This document shows positions 12,887 to 22,043 of a stretch of DNA of 64,000 nucleotides, in pieces. The notes beneath the pieces are model-generated. The model was not told the DNA's origin. It searched no databases and saw only the letters and a program-made list of their open reading frames with translations. Position 1 is the first letter of the stretch. Every line of letters starts with the position of its first letter. Source of the stretch: Deinococcus radiotolerans (GTDB lineage: Bacteria; Deinococcota; Deinococci; Deinococcales; Deinococcaceae); assembly GCF_014647435.1 (NCBI RefSeq), contig NZ_BMPE01000015.1, forward strand, positions 6,162 to 70,161. The letters are read 5' to 3'. Made by a program: the position numbers and the translations under genes.

Positions 12887-14351
12887 CGTGAAACGCCACG
12901 TGGCCATCGACCTCGGCGCGTCCAGCGGCCGGGTGGCGCTGGGCACCGTGCGGCACGGCCGGCTGTCCGTGGAGGTCCTGCACCGCTTCCAGAACGGCGG
13001 CGTGCCCGTGCAGGGCGGCCTGTACTGGGACGTGCTGGGCCTGTGGCGCGAGATCTTGCACGGCCTGCGGCTCGCCGCGCAGCACGGGCACATCGACAGC
13101 GTCGGTGTGGACTCCTGGGCGGTGGACTACGCGCTGCTCGACGAGCACGACCTGCTGATGGACGGCGTGCACCACTACCGCGATCCCCGGACGGACGGCG
13201 TCATGCAGCACTGCCTGAACGTCCTGCCCCGAAGCGCGGTGTACGAGGCCACCGGCATTCAGTTCCTGCCGTTCAACACCGCGTATCAGCTGGTCGCGCA
13301 CGAACGTCAGGCGCCCGGCATTCTCAGCCGCGCCTGTCAGGTGCTGATGGTGCCGGACCTGCTGCACTTCTGGCTGAGTGGGCGGCGCGTGTCCGAACTG
13401 ACGAACGCCAGCACCACGCAGCTGTACGACCCGCGGCAGGACACCTGGTCGGCGCCAGTCCTTCACGCGTTCGGCCTGCCAGCGGCGCTGTTCCCGGACG
13501 TCGTGCCGGCGGGCACCGTCCTGGGGCCCGTCACGCCGGCCATCGCGCAGGAGACCGGCCTGGCAGGCACGGTCGTCATCGCGCCCGCCACGCATGACAC
13601 CGCGAGCGCGGTGGCGGCGGTGCCCGCCCGCGGGTCAGGCTGGGCGTACCTGTCGAGCGGCACGTGGTCCCTGGTCGGAATCGAGACCCTCAGCCCCGTG
13701 GTGACCCCCCAGGCCCTGCGCCACAACCTCACGAACGAAGCGGGCGTGAACGGCACCACCCGGCTGCTGAAGAACGTCATGGGCCTGTGGATCGTGCAGG
13801 AATGCCGCCGCGCGTGGGGCAACCCGGACTTCGCGCAGCTGTACGCCGACGCCGAGAAGGTGCCCGGCACCGGTCCCCTGATCGACCCGGACGACCCGCG
13901 GTTCCTGCACGCCGGCCTGGACATGCCCGAACGCATCCAGGCGTTCTGCGCGCAGACCGGTCAGGCAGTGCCGACCACGCCGGCCGAACTGGTCCGCTGC
14001 GTGCTCGACAGCCTCGCCCTGCGCAGCGCGGAAGTGATCCGCCAGCTGGAGGAGGTGACCGGGCGCGCCATCACGGTCCTGCACGTCGTGGGCGGCGGCG
14101 CGCAGCTGCGGTTCCTCAATCAGCTGCTGGCGGACGTGACCGGCTGCACCGTCATTGCCGGACCCGTGGAGGCCACCCTGATCGGCAACCTGCTGGTGCA
14201 GGCGGAAGCGTCCGGGAGTATTCCGCCCGGCAGCCTGCGGGACGTCGTCCTGGCCTCCGAGGTGCTCGACACCTTCGAACCGCGCTCAGCCGTTTCCCCC
14301 CAGCGCCTGGCGTTCTTCGCCGCGCTGGGCTCCACCCCCGTGCCCTCCTGA
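12876..14351 (+). CDS. rhaB: rhamnulokinase
   Basis: 491 aa, a FGGY carbohydrate kinase. The N-terminal ATPase lobe begins HVAIDLGASSGRVALGTV, followed by GVDSWAVDYALLD, which includes the catalytic aspartate. The C-terminal lobe has SSGTWSLVGIE and VVGGGAQLRFLNQLLAD. It phosphorylates L-rhamnulose at C1 with ATP. The start used here is ATG 12876, inside the last codons of the aldolase gene; the frame is open further upstream, but those residues are out of family. Translational coupling with the aldolase is likely. Confidence 0.88.
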   Translation: MSADVKRHVAIDLGASSGRVALGTVRHGRLSVEVLHRFQNGGVPVQGGLYWDVLGLWREILHGLRLAAQHGHIDSVGVDSWAVDYALLDEHDLLMDGVHHYRDPRTDGVMQHCLNVLPRSAVYEATGIQFLPFNTAYQLVAHERQAPGILSRACQVLMVPDLLHFWLSGRRVSELTNASTTQLYDPRQDTWSAPVLHAFGLPAALFPDVVPAGTVLGPVTPAIAQETGLAGTVVIAPATHDTASAVAAVPARGSGWAYLSSGTWSLVGIETLSPVVTPQALRHNLTNEAGVNGTTRLLKNVMGLWIVQECRRAWGNPDFAQLYADAEKVPGTGPLIDPDDPRFLHAGLDMPERIQAFCAQTGQAVPTTPAELVRCVLDSLALRSAEVIRQLEEVTGRAITVLHVVGGGAQLRFLNQLLADVTGCTVIAGPVEATLIGNLLVQAEASGSIPPGSLRDVVLASEVLDTFEPRSAVSPQRLAFFAALGSTPVPS

Positions 14352-14423
14352 ATCGGCAGGCGTGCGGCCCCCGCCGCCCGAAGAGGGCGCGTCCGAGTGC
14401 CGCCCGCCGCCGGAGGTGTTTCA

Positions 14424-15167
14424 GTGAAGATCGACCTGTTTATCACGTGTCTCAACGACGCGATGTTTCCCCGCACCGGCGAGGCGACCGCGCGGCTCCT
14501 CGAACGCCTCGGGCACGAGGTGCGTTTCAACGAGCGGCAAACCTGCTGCGGGCAGATGCACTTCAATTCCGGCTACCAGCACGACGCGCTGCGGCTCGTC
14601 CGGCATTTCGTGGACACCTTCCGGGACGCGGACGTGGTGGTCGCGCCCAGCGGCTCCTGCGTCGGCATGGTCCGTGACCTGTACCCCAGGGCAGCCGAGT
14701 GGGCCCACGACGACGCCCTGCTGGCGGAGGTTCAGGCACTCACGCCCCGGGTGTTCGAACTCAGCGAGTTTCTCGTGCACCACCAGGGCCTCGAGGACGT
14801 CGGCGCGTACTACCCGCACCGGGTCACGTACCACCAGACCTGCCACGCCATGCGGGTCCTGCGGGTCGGGGACGCGCCCCTGCGCCTCCTGCAGCGCGTC
14901 CGGGGGCTGAACCTCGTGGCCTTACCGGCGGTGGACCAGTGCTGCGGGTTCGGCGGGACGTTCAGCGTCAAGAATCCGGAGACGAGCACCGCCATGCTGG
15001 CCGACAAGGTGCAGCACGTCATGAGCACGAACGCCGAAGCGTGCACGGCCGGGGACAACAGCTGCCTGATGCACATCGGTGGGGGACTCAGCCGCCTGCA
15101 GAGCGGCACCCGCACCGTGCACCTCGCCGAGATCCTGGCCAGCACGGAACACGAGGTGTTCGCGTGA
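14424..15167 (+). CDS. lutA: L-lactate utilization protein LutA (Fe-S subunit)
   Basis: 247 aa with two CCG-type cysteine motifs: QTCCGQMHFNSGY near residue 37 and DQCCGFGGTFSVK near residue 170. They bind an iron-sulfur cluster in the LutA/LldE family. The start is a GTG at 14424, seven bases after GGAGG. With LutB and LutC it forms the membrane-associated complex that oxidises L-lactate to pyruvate. It sits 72 bases after rhaB on the same strand. The logical partner reaction is the L-lactate made from rhamnose by the bifunctional aldolase/dehydrogenase. Confidence 0.87.
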   Translation: MKIDLFITCLNDAMFPRTGEATARLLERLGHEVRFNERQTCCGQMHFNSGYQHDALRLVRHFVDTFRDADVVVAPSGSCVGMVRDLYPRAAEWAHDDALLAEVQALTPRVFELSEFLVHHQGLEDVGAYYPHRVTYHQTCHAMRVLRVGDAPLRLLQRVRGLNLVALPAVDQCCGFGGTFSVKNPETSTAMLADKVQHVMSTNAEACTAGDNSCLMHIGGGLSRLQSGTRTVHLAEILASTEHEVFA

Positions 15168-16648
15168 GTGCCGGCGGCATCAAGCCCGCCCGGCCCTTCC
15201 CGGCGGCGGCCCGGGACACCCTGGGGAACGCCCAGATGCGCCGCAACCTCCGGCACGCGACCACCACCATCCGCGAGAAGCGCCAGCGCGCCGTGGACGA
15301 ACTGCCGAACTGGGAGGCGCTGCGGGACGAGGCGGCCGCGCTGAAAGATCACGTGATGGCGCACCTCAGCGAGTACCTGCTGGAACTCGAAGCGTCCGTG
15401 CAGGCCCGGGGCGGCCAGGTGCACTGGGCCCGGACCGCGCAGGAAGCCCGGTCGATCGTGGCGGCGCTCGCTCAGCGTCACGGCGCGCAGGAGGTCATCA
15501 AGGTCAAGTCCATCAGCACCGATGAAATCGAGCTGAACGCCGGCCTGGCCGCACACGGCATCCACGCGATCGAGACCGACCTGGCTGAGCTGATCGTGCA
15601 GCTGGCCGAGGACCAGCCCAGCCACATCCTGGTGCCGGCCATTCACCGCAACCGCGCGGAAATCCGGGAGCTCTTCCAGCGCAAACTGGGCGCCGAACTT
15701 CTCACGGACGACCCGAAAGCCCTGGCCGACGCCGCCCGGACGTACCTGCGGGAGAAGTTCCTCTCGACCACAGTGGCGGTGTCCGGCGCGAACTTCGCCG
15801 TGGCCGAAACCGGCACGGTCTGCGTCGTGGAGTCCGAGGGGAACGGCCGGATGTGCCTGACCATGCCGGACGTCCTGATCAGCGTGATGGGCATCGAGAA
15901 GGTCCTCCCGACCTGGCAGGACCTGGCGGTGTTCCTGCGCGTGCTGCCCCGGAGCAGCACCGCCGAGCGCATGAACCCGTACACGTCGTTCTGGTCGGGC
16001 GTCACCCCCGGGGACGGCCCGCAGGAATTTCACCTCGTGCTGCTCGACAACGGCCGCACCGACGTCCTGGCCGATGACGTGGGCCGGCAGACGCTGCGCT
16101 GCATTCGCTGCTCGGCCTGCCTCAACGTCTGCCCCGTGTACGAGCGGACCGGTGGGCACGCGTACGGGAGCGTCTACCCGGGGCCGATCGGCGCGATCCT
16201 GACCCCCCAGCTGCTCCAGCTGGAGGATGAGAATGCCAACACCCTGCCGTGGGCGAGCAGCCTGTGCGGCGCGTGCTACGACGCCTGCCCCGTCAAGATC
16301 AACATTCCGGAGGTGCTGCTGTACCTGCGCGGGCAGATCAGTGACGCTCAACCACCGAGTGTGCAGGCAGCGGCCTTCAAGGTGGCCGCCTGGGTGATGA
16401 GTGAACCGCACCGGTTTGAAGGGGCCATCAAACTCGCCCGGACGGGCCAGGGGCCCCTGGTCAAACACGGCGCCATTCACGCCCTGCCCGGCCTGCTGGC
16501 GGGCTGGACGGCGTCCCGTGACCTCCCGGCGTTCCCCAGGCAGACCTTCCGGGAGTGGTGGCGCCAGCGTCCCGCGGCGCAGGAGCACGGTCCAGACAGA
16601 CCGGAGGACACGAGCGAGACGGCCGGAAACGCCTGGGAGCCCCTATGA
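15164..16648 (+). CDS. lutB: L-lactate utilization iron-sulfur protein LutB
   Basis: 494 aa from a GTG that overlaps the lutA stop (GTGA). An N-terminal LUD domain (residues 60-290) is followed by a 4Fe-4S ferredoxin module. Its first cluster motif is CIRCSACLNVCPVYERTGG near residue 310 and the second is CGACYDACPVKINIPEVL near residue 365. This is the architecture of LutB/LldF. It would carry electrons from lactate oxidation. Long open frames on the opposite strand are GC-bias shadows of this gene. Confidence 0.88.
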   Translation: MSAGGIKPARPFPAAARDTLGNAQMRRNLRHATTTIREKRQRAVDELPNWEALRDEAAALKDHVMAHLSEYLLELEASVQARGGQVHWARTAQEARSIVAALAQRHGAQEVIKVKSISTDEIELNAGLAAHGIHAIETDLAELIVQLAEDQPSHILVPAIHRNRAEIRELFQRKLGAELLTDDPKALADAARTYLREKFLSTTVAVSGANFAVAETGTVCVVESEGNGRMCLTMPDVLISVMGIEKVLPTWQDLAVFLRVLPRSSTAERMNPYTSFWSGVTPGDGPQEFHLVLLDNGRTDVLADDVGRQTLRCIRCSACLNVCPVYERTGGHAYGSVYPGPIGAILTPQLLQLEDENANTLPWASSLCGACYDACPVKINIPEVLLYLRGQISDAQPPSVQAAAFKVAAWVMSEPHRFEGAIKLARTGQGPLVKHGAIHALPGLLAGWTASRDLPAFPRQTFREWWRQRPAAQEHGPDRPEDTSETAGNAWEPL

Positions 16649-17271
16649 GTGCAGAAGCGAGACTAGAGATCCTCACGCGCGTGAACCGCGCGCAGCCGGC
16701 CGAGCCGACCCGGTTTCAGCGGCCCGCGCGGCCGGTCTCCGGCCGTGATGAGCACGACGTGGTCGAGCAGTTTGCCGAATACGCCGCCGAATACCGCGCG
16801 AACGTGATCCGGACGTCCCGCTCGGCCCTGCCCGCGGTCCTCGGCGATCTGCTCCAAGGGCAGGTTCAGGTCGCAGTCCCGAAGGACCTCGCCGCGGACT
16901 GGTTACCTGCGGCCCTGGCGGTGCACCGTGATGATCCGGACCTCACCGACCTGACCGTGATCACGGCCGTCGTCACCGGGGCTGCCGTCGCGATCGCGGA
17001 AACCGGCACGGTCGTGCTGGACCACGGGCCAGGGCAGGGTCGGCGCGCCCTGACGTTGGTGCCCGATCATCACATCTGCGTCGTGTTCGAGCATCAGGTG
17101 GTCGAGAGCGTGCTGGAAGCAGTGCAGCGGCTTCACCCCAGTGCGCGCCGGGGCCAGCCCCTGACGTGGATCAGCGGCCCCAGCGCCACGTCGGACATCG
17201 AACTCAGCCGCGTGGAAGGCGTGCACGGCCCGAGAACGCTCGATATCGTCCTGGTCGCCGGTCCACCCTGA
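16645..17271 (+). CDS. lutC: L-lactate utilization protein LutC
   Basis: 208 aa, a LUD-domain protein (LutC/YkgG). Visible features are the AETGTVVLDHGPGQGRRALT core, then HHICVVFEHQVVESV and a C-terminal SGPSATSDIELSRVEGVHGP motif typical of the family. ATG 16645 overlaps the lutB stop by four bases. It completes lutABC, and a strong hairpin follows 16 bases after its stop, so it is the end of the catabolic operon. Confidence 0.88.
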   Translation: MSAEARLEILTRVNRAQPAEPTRFQRPARPVSGRDEHDVVEQFAEYAAEYRANVIRTSRSALPAVLGDLLQGQVQVAVPKDLAADWLPAALAVHRDDPDLTDLTVITAVVTGAAVAIAETGTVVLDHGPGQGRRALTLVPDHHICVVFEHQVVESVLEAVQRLHPSARRGQPLTWISGPSATSDIELSRVEGVHGPRTLDIVLVAGPP

Positions 17272-17286
17272 TCTGACCACAACGGA

Positions 17287-17316
17287 GGCGCGGCACCTGA
17301 AGGCAGGTGCCGCGCC
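17287..17316 (+). terminator. strong hairpin after lutC
   Basis: GGCGCGGCACCT (17287-17298) and AGGTGCCGCGCC (17305-17316) form a perfect 12-bp GC-rich stem with loop GAAGGC, 15 bases after the lutC stop. There is no long T-run, only CCTCTT. It probably ends the rha-lut operon. Confidence 0.6.
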
Positions 17317-17592
17317 CCTCTTGCGGACGCGTTTACGAGCTTCAGGCCAGCGGCAACGGGCCGAGGTCAAGCGTGGCCCACAGACCAGACCGTTTGAACA
17401 CAGGCGCACCGCTCCACACGCCGGTCCTGGCGCTCGGTGAACCCACCTGCGCTGCGGCGACCTGGCCCAGAGGGAATGTGGAGAAGGGAGAGCCTGTGTT
17501 CCCTGTCCTGCCGCGGTCGGGGCGCGGCTCATCTGCTCGGTGGACTGCGTCGCTTTTCAGGTCACCCGCTGGACAGGACGGGATGGTGGCCG

Positions 17593-18459
17593 TCAGGCCA
17601 GTTCCGTGATCGAGCCGGAGCGCCGGGTGACGGTCAGGTTGCGGTAGCCCTTGGGCGTCATGCCGGTGCGCAGCTTGAACCGCCGGCTGAAGTACAGCGC
17701 GTCGTCGAAGCCCACTTCAGCGGCGACACTCTGAATGGATTGGGGCGTGGTTTCGAGGAGGTCCTTGGCGCGCTCCAGCCGGAGGAATTCGCTGAATTCC
17801 TGGAGGGTCTGGCCGACCTGTTCCTGGAAGAGATGCGAGAAGCGCGAGACGGACAGTCCGCTGAGCGCGGCCAGGTGTTCCCGGGTGTGCCGGGCGGCAG
17901 GATCGGCCCGGAGTGCAGCCAGGACTGTCTCGATGCGTGGATCGAGGCCCCGGGTGGAGAGCCGGGGATGTTGCGCGTTGAGGAGCAGCAGGGCGCGTTC
18001 GAGGGCGTTCATGGCGAACGCTTCGCGGTTGGGCAGGTCACCCCGGGCGTACGTGTTGACCTGCTTGAGTTCGTGCGCGATGCGGCGGCGGGCGGCTCTG
18101 TCCGTCACGCGCAGGTGCAGGAGGCCGGGGGACAGGACCGGCCAGTTCAGCCAGTCGAGCCATTCGGGTCGGGGGCGGAAGTGCGCCCACGTGACCTCCC
18201 AGCGTTCGAGGGACCGCTCGACGCCGTAGTCGTGCCGCGTGCCGGGCCGGAAGAGGACGCAGTCGCCGGCTTCGGTGATCAGTTCACCGCCGGCGTGACC
18301 GATGCGGCCACGGCCGCTGATCGTGAATTTCAGCAGCCAGTCATTGGTGCCGTGCTCCCGCCAGGCGTAGTACCCGCTCGTTTTGAGTTCGTGGTTGGGC
18401 GCGACGTTCAGGAAGGGCGGGAACGGAGGTTGCGGGGACTCCTGACGCTCGCCAGACAT
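17593..18459 (-). CDS. AraC-family transcriptional regulator
   Basis: 288 aa. The N-terminal half is a cupin-like sugar-sensing domain (SGRGRIGHAGGELITEAGDC, then RPGTRHDYGVE). The C-terminal half has two helix-turn-helix motifs: LAALSGLSVSRFSHLFQEQV, then SIQSVAAEVGFDDALYFSRR ending in FKLRTGMTPKGYR. That is the AraC/XylS signature. It is divergent from the second ABC importer and the GH78 gene, so it most likely activates them in response to a rhamnoside-derived sugar. ATG 18459 is used; another ATG at 18474 is possible, and no clear ribosome site separates them. Confidence 0.82.
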   Translation of the reverse strand: MSGERQESPQPPFPPFLNVAPNHELKTSGYYAWREHGTNDWLLKFTISGRGRIGHAGGELITEAGDCVLFRPGTRHDYGVERSLERWEVTWAHFRPRPEWLDWLNWPVLSPGLLHLRVTDRAARRRIAHELKQVNTYARGDLPNREAFAMNALERALLLLNAQHPRLSTRGLDPRIETVLAALRADPAARHTREHLAALSGLSVSRFSHLFQEQVGQTLQEFSEFLRLERAKDLLETTPQSIQSVAAEVGFDDALYFSRRFKLRTGMTPKGYRNLTVTRRSGSITELA

Positions 18460-18830
18460 AGCACAATCGTACATATTTCCAGCACTTCAGGCAATGGTGT
18501 GCGGCGGGGCGTCGCCGTATCCTGTGACAGAACAGCACAGAGCAATGCCTTCCTCCCGGGAAGGACCCGAGTCCTCCGCCACTCGACTCACCCCAACACT
18601 GGCCGTTGGGATGGGAACGGTCTGTCGCGCCGTCCTGCACAGCGACCCTGGCCAGCCGGCGCCGCTCCTCACCCTCCACTCCGGTCCACCCGTCCAATGG
18701 GGTCCATGCGTACCAGACTCGTCATGTCTGCCGCGTGGCCGCAGAGGTCAAACCCGTCTGCCGCACTGGGCACACCAGCGGATCCGGGCCCGTTCCGTCC
18801 AGCGCAACCTGTCTCACCCAAGGGGGAAGT
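18460..18830. other. regulatory space between AraC regulator and importer operon
   Basis: About 370 bases with no convincing gene. It should contain the divergent promoters and the AraC operator. I could not identify a direct repeat of the usual AraC half-site kind with confidence. Confidence 0.35.
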
Positions 18831-20150
18831 ATGTCCGCACACACCACCACACGTCCCGCACCCGCATTCGCTCGTCTGATCGGTCTCAGCCTGGCGCTGA
18901 TGACCCTCTCCAGCGCTCACGTGACCGCCACGGTGGCGGCCAATCCCGTCACCATCTCCGTGCTGGCCGGCGGCAACGATCCGGCCAAGACCAAGTTCGC
19001 CACGGCGCTGGCCACCGCCTTCATGAAAGCGAACCCGTCGGTCACCGTCAAGGTCGAAACCCGACCGGGCGGCACCGAAGGCGACAACCTGATCAAAACC
19101 CGCCTCGCCACGAGGTCCATGAACGACGTCTTCATCTACAACTCCGGCTCCCTGCTCCAGGCGCTGCAGCCTGACAACCAGCTGGTCGACCAGTCCGGCC
19201 AGCCCTGGGCGAAACGCGTCACCCCGGAATTCCGGCAGGCAGCCGGCACCGCCAGAGGCCTGTACGGCGCGCCCGTGTCCAGTTCCTTCTACGGCGGCAT
19301 CATGTACAACAAGAAGGTCTACGCGAAGCTGGGCCTGCGGGTCCCCAAGACCTGGAATGAGTTCATCAGCAACAACCAGAAGGTCAAAGCCGCGGGGCTC
19401 ACGCCCGTGCTCGTGTCCTACGGCGACACGTGGACCAGTCAGCTGCTCGTCCTGGCCGATTTCGCCAACGTCAGCAGGCAGGCGCCGGACTGGGCAGCCA
19501 AGTACACCGCCAACCAGGCGAAATACGTCAATCCCCCAGCGCTGGCCGGCTTCACGCACACCGCGGAGATCTACAGCAAGCAGCTGATGAACAAGGACTA
19601 CGCCTCGCTCACGTTCGTCAACGCGCTCAAGGCCCTGGCGACGGGCCAGGCGGCACACTACCCGATGCTCACGGTCGTGATCGGCAACGTGATGCAGTCC
19701 AACCCCGCGCAGGTGAACGACATCGGCTACTTCGCGGTGCCCAGTGACTCCGGCACCCCACGCGCGACCGTGTGGGAAGCCGACGCCGCGTACATCCCGA
19801 AATCCACGACGGGAGAGAAACTCAAAGCCGCTGAAGCGTTCGTGGCCTTCATCAACTCCCGTACCGGCTGTGACATTCAGAACTCGTCCGGCACGGTCGC
19901 CGGCCCCTACTCCATCTCCACCTGCAAAGTCCCGGCGAACGCCCCGGCGCTTGTCAAGGATGAACTGAAATACCAGGCGAGCAAGCAGACCGGGCTGGCC
20001 CTGGAATACGTGTCCCCCATCAAAGGCCCGAACCTCGAAAAGATCCTGATTCAGGTCGGGTCCGGCATCTCGACCGCTCAGGTGGGCGCCGGACTGTACG
20101 ACCAGGACGTGGTGCAGCAGGCCCAGCAGCTCGGCCTGCCCGGCTGGTAA
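18831..20150 (+). CDS. ABC transporter substrate-binding protein (CUT1, probable rhamnoside importer)
   Basis: 439 aa with an N-terminal hydrophobic signal sequence (LIGLSLALMTLSSAHVTATVAA) but no lipobox. The mature part is an SBP_bac_1 fold: ISVLAGGNDPAKTKFATALA near the start, SSSFYGGIMYNKKVYAKLGL in the middle and AEAFVAFINS near the C-terminus. Start ATG 18831 has AGGGGG five bases upstream. It is followed by two CUT1 permeases and a GH78 rhamnosidase, so the ligand is probably a rhamnose-containing oligosaccharide or glycoside. The ligand assignment is inferred from context. Confidence 0.82.
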   Translation: MSAHTTTRPAPAFARLIGLSLALMTLSSAHVTATVAANPVTISVLAGGNDPAKTKFATALATAFMKANPSVTVKVETRPGGTEGDNLIKTRLATRSMNDVFIYNSGSLLQALQPDNQLVDQSGQPWAKRVTPEFRQAAGTARGLYGAPVSSSFYGGIMYNKKVYAKLGLRVPKTWNEFISNNQKVKAAGLTPVLVSYGDTWTSQLLVLADFANVSRQAPDWAAKYTANQAKYVNPPALAGFTHTAEIYSKQLMNKDYASLTFVNALKALATGQAAHYPMLTVVIGNVMQSNPAQVNDIGYFAVPSDSGTPRATVWEADAAYIPKSTTGEKLKAAEAFVAFINSRTGCDIQNSSGTVAGPYSISTCKVPANAPALVKDELKYQASKQTGLALEYVSPIKGPNLEKILIQVGSGISTAQVGAGLYDQDVVQQAQQLGLPGW

Positions 20151-20255
20151 ACGCCGCGTTTTCGAAGTGCTGTGCGGATCAGTGCGCGGCCAAGGGTCGG
20201 TCACCAGTGCCGACCCCTTGCCGTTGAGTGCCCGGGCGCCGGGCGAAGGAAGATC

Positions 20256-21173
20256 ATGACCACGTCAAAGCCTGTTCACCGCGTCAAACCAGCCGCTCCA
20301 ACCCAGAGGAGCCCCCGCACCTGGTCGACGTATCCCCTCTGGTTCTTTGTGCCGGTGCTGGTGCTCTTCGTCGTCTTTTTTGCCGTGCCGACCTTCTCGT
20401 CCTTCTATTTCTCCCTGACCCGGTGGTCGCTGTTCGATTCCACCTTCATCGGCTTCGGGAACTTCGTGCAGTTCTTCAAAAATCCACAGCTGTACACCAG
20501 CTTCATTCACACGCTGATCTATGCTGCCGTCACGTCCGGCTCGAAGATCGTGCTGGGCTTCCTCCTTGCGCTGCTGCTCACCTCCCCCGTGATCGGCAAG
20601 GGGTACCTGCGGGCGGTGGTGTTCTTCCCCGTGCTGCTCTCCACCATCGGCGTGGGCATCCTGTTCAAGTCGCTGCTCGACCCGTTCCACGGCATCGTCA
20701 ACGCCGCGCTGGGCGTCCTGCATCTCCCTCAGCCCGGGTGGTTCACCGACCCCGCGCTGGCGCTCCTGACCGTGGCGGGCGTGGATATCTGGAAGGGCGT
20801 CGGGATTGCCACGCTCATTTTCATGGCGGGCATCGTCGCCATTCCCGGCGAGTACTTCGAAGCGGCGCGCATCGACGGGGCAACGCCAGCGCAGCAGGTG
20901 CGGCTCATCACCATGCCCCTGGCCCGCAACGCGACGGTCACAGTCATCATCCTGTCGCTCATCGGCGGACTGCGGTCGTTCGACATCATCTGGGCCACGA
21001 CCGGCGGCGGTCCTGGCTTTACGAGTGACGTCCTGGCGTCCGTGATCTACAAGCAGTACCAGGCGGGCTTCTACGGACTCTCCACGGCGGGCAACGTGGT
21101 GCTGTTCACGCTGGTGACCGTCCTGATGGTGCCCCTCTCATACCTGCTCAACCGCAAGCAGGTGGAGGTATGA
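20256..21173 (+). CDS. ABC transporter permease (MalF/UgpA type)
   Basis: 305 aa with about six transmembrane helices. A first helix (LWFFVPVLVLFVVFFAVP) is followed by a periplasmic loop, and the EAA loop reads EYFEAARIDGATPAQQ near residue 205. That loop is where an ATPase would dock. ATG 20256 follows AAGGAAGA. The upstream part of the frame (from 20172) has no membrane character and is not included. It overlaps the next permease by four bases. Confidence 0.85.
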   Translation: MTTSKPVHRVKPAAPTQRSPRTWSTYPLWFFVPVLVLFVVFFAVPTFSSFYFSLTRWSLFDSTFIGFGNFVQFFKNPQLYTSFIHTLIYAAVTSGSKIVLGFLLALLLTSPVIGKGYLRAVVFFPVLLSTIGVGILFKSLLDPFHGIVNAALGVLHLPQPGWFTDPALALLTVAGVDIWKGVGIATLIFMAGIVAIPGEYFEAARIDGATPAQQVRLITMPLARNATVTVIILSLIGGLRSFDIIWATTGGGPGFTSDVLASVIYKQYQAGFYGLSTAGNVVLFTLVTVLMVPLSYLLNRKQVEV

Positions 21174-22000
21174 ACGCCCAGCGGCGGGCGTGGCTGGTCG
21201 GGATCATCGCGATTGCCGTCTCCGCAGTGGTCTTCCTCGTTCCCTTCGCGTTCGTGATCCTGCAGGCGGCCAAGAGCCCCGCCGAAGCGTCGAACCTCAC
21301 GTTCACCTGGCCGTCCACGTGGCAGTTCGGGCAGAACTTCATCGACACCCTGGCGTACGGCGATCACGTCATCCTCCGGGCCCTGCTCAACAGCACCGTC
21401 CTGACGTTCGGGTCCGTCACGCTGATGGTCATCATGTCCGCCATGGCGGGCTTCGTCCTGGCCCGGCGCCACAGCCGGTGGGGCGCCGTGGTGAACTTCT
21501 TCGTGCTGGCCGGTCTCATCGTGCCGCCCGCCGTCGTGCCGACCATCTGGGTGCTGCAGGGCCTCAAGATCTTCGGCACCATGCCCGGCCTCATCCTCGT
21601 CGAGACGACCTTCGGGCTGCCCTTCTGCATCATGCTGTTCCGGGCGTTCGTCAACAACATCCCGCGCGAACTGGACGAGGCCGCCATCCTGGACGGCGCG
21701 GGCCCCGTGCGGCTGTTCACGCACGTGGTGCTGCCCCTCCTGCGTCCCGTGATCGTCACGGTGATCGTCGTGCAGTCCGTCTTCGTGTTCAACGATTTCG
21801 CGTTTCCGCTGTACTTCCTGCCCGGCAACGACAACGTGACCGCGCAACTGGCGCTGTACACCTTCTCGGGGCAGGCACTGAGCTTCTACAACCTGCTGTT
21901 CATGGCCATCCTCGTGGTGACCATCCCCCCCCTGGTGGGCTACATCTTCTTCAACCGGCACATCATCGGCGGCATGACCGACGGGGCCGTCAAGGGCTGA
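21170..22000 (+). CDS. ABC transporter permease (MalG/UgpE type)
   Basis: 276 aa, six transmembrane helices. The EAA loop reads ELDEAAILDGAGPVRLFTHV near residue 165. Its start overlaps the previous permease stop (ATGA). No ATP-binding gene follows; the next gene is the GH78 hydrolase. The importer therefore probably borrows a shared MsmX/UgpC-type ATPase encoded elsewhere, as is common for CUT1 oligosaccharide systems. Confidence 0.85.
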   Translation: MNAQRRAWLVGIIAIAVSAVVFLVPFAFVILQAAKSPAEASNLTFTWPSTWQFGQNFIDTLAYGDHVILRALLNSTVLTFGSVTLMVIMSAMAGFVLARRHSRWGAVVNFFVLAGLIVPPAVVPTIWVLQGLKIFGTMPGLILVETTFGLPFCIMLFRAFVNNIPRELDEAAILDGAGPVRLFTHVVLPLLRPVIVTVIVVQSVFVFNDFAFPLYFLPGNDNVTAQLALYTFSGQALSFYNLLFMAILVVTIPPLVGYIFFNRHIIGGMTDGAVKG

Positions 22001-22043
22001 GCGCTCTCGCTGCCCCTTTCCACCACACGACACGGTGATTCTC

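Noticed and set aside
10730..13093. 787-codon open frame on the minus strand
   Set aside because: Antisense to the clearly identified aldolase/dehydrogenase; composition is the mirror of GC-rich codons and no motif is present.
14810..16588. 592-codon open frame on the minus strand
   Set aside because: Shadow of lutB, which has two 4Fe-4S motifs on the plus strand.
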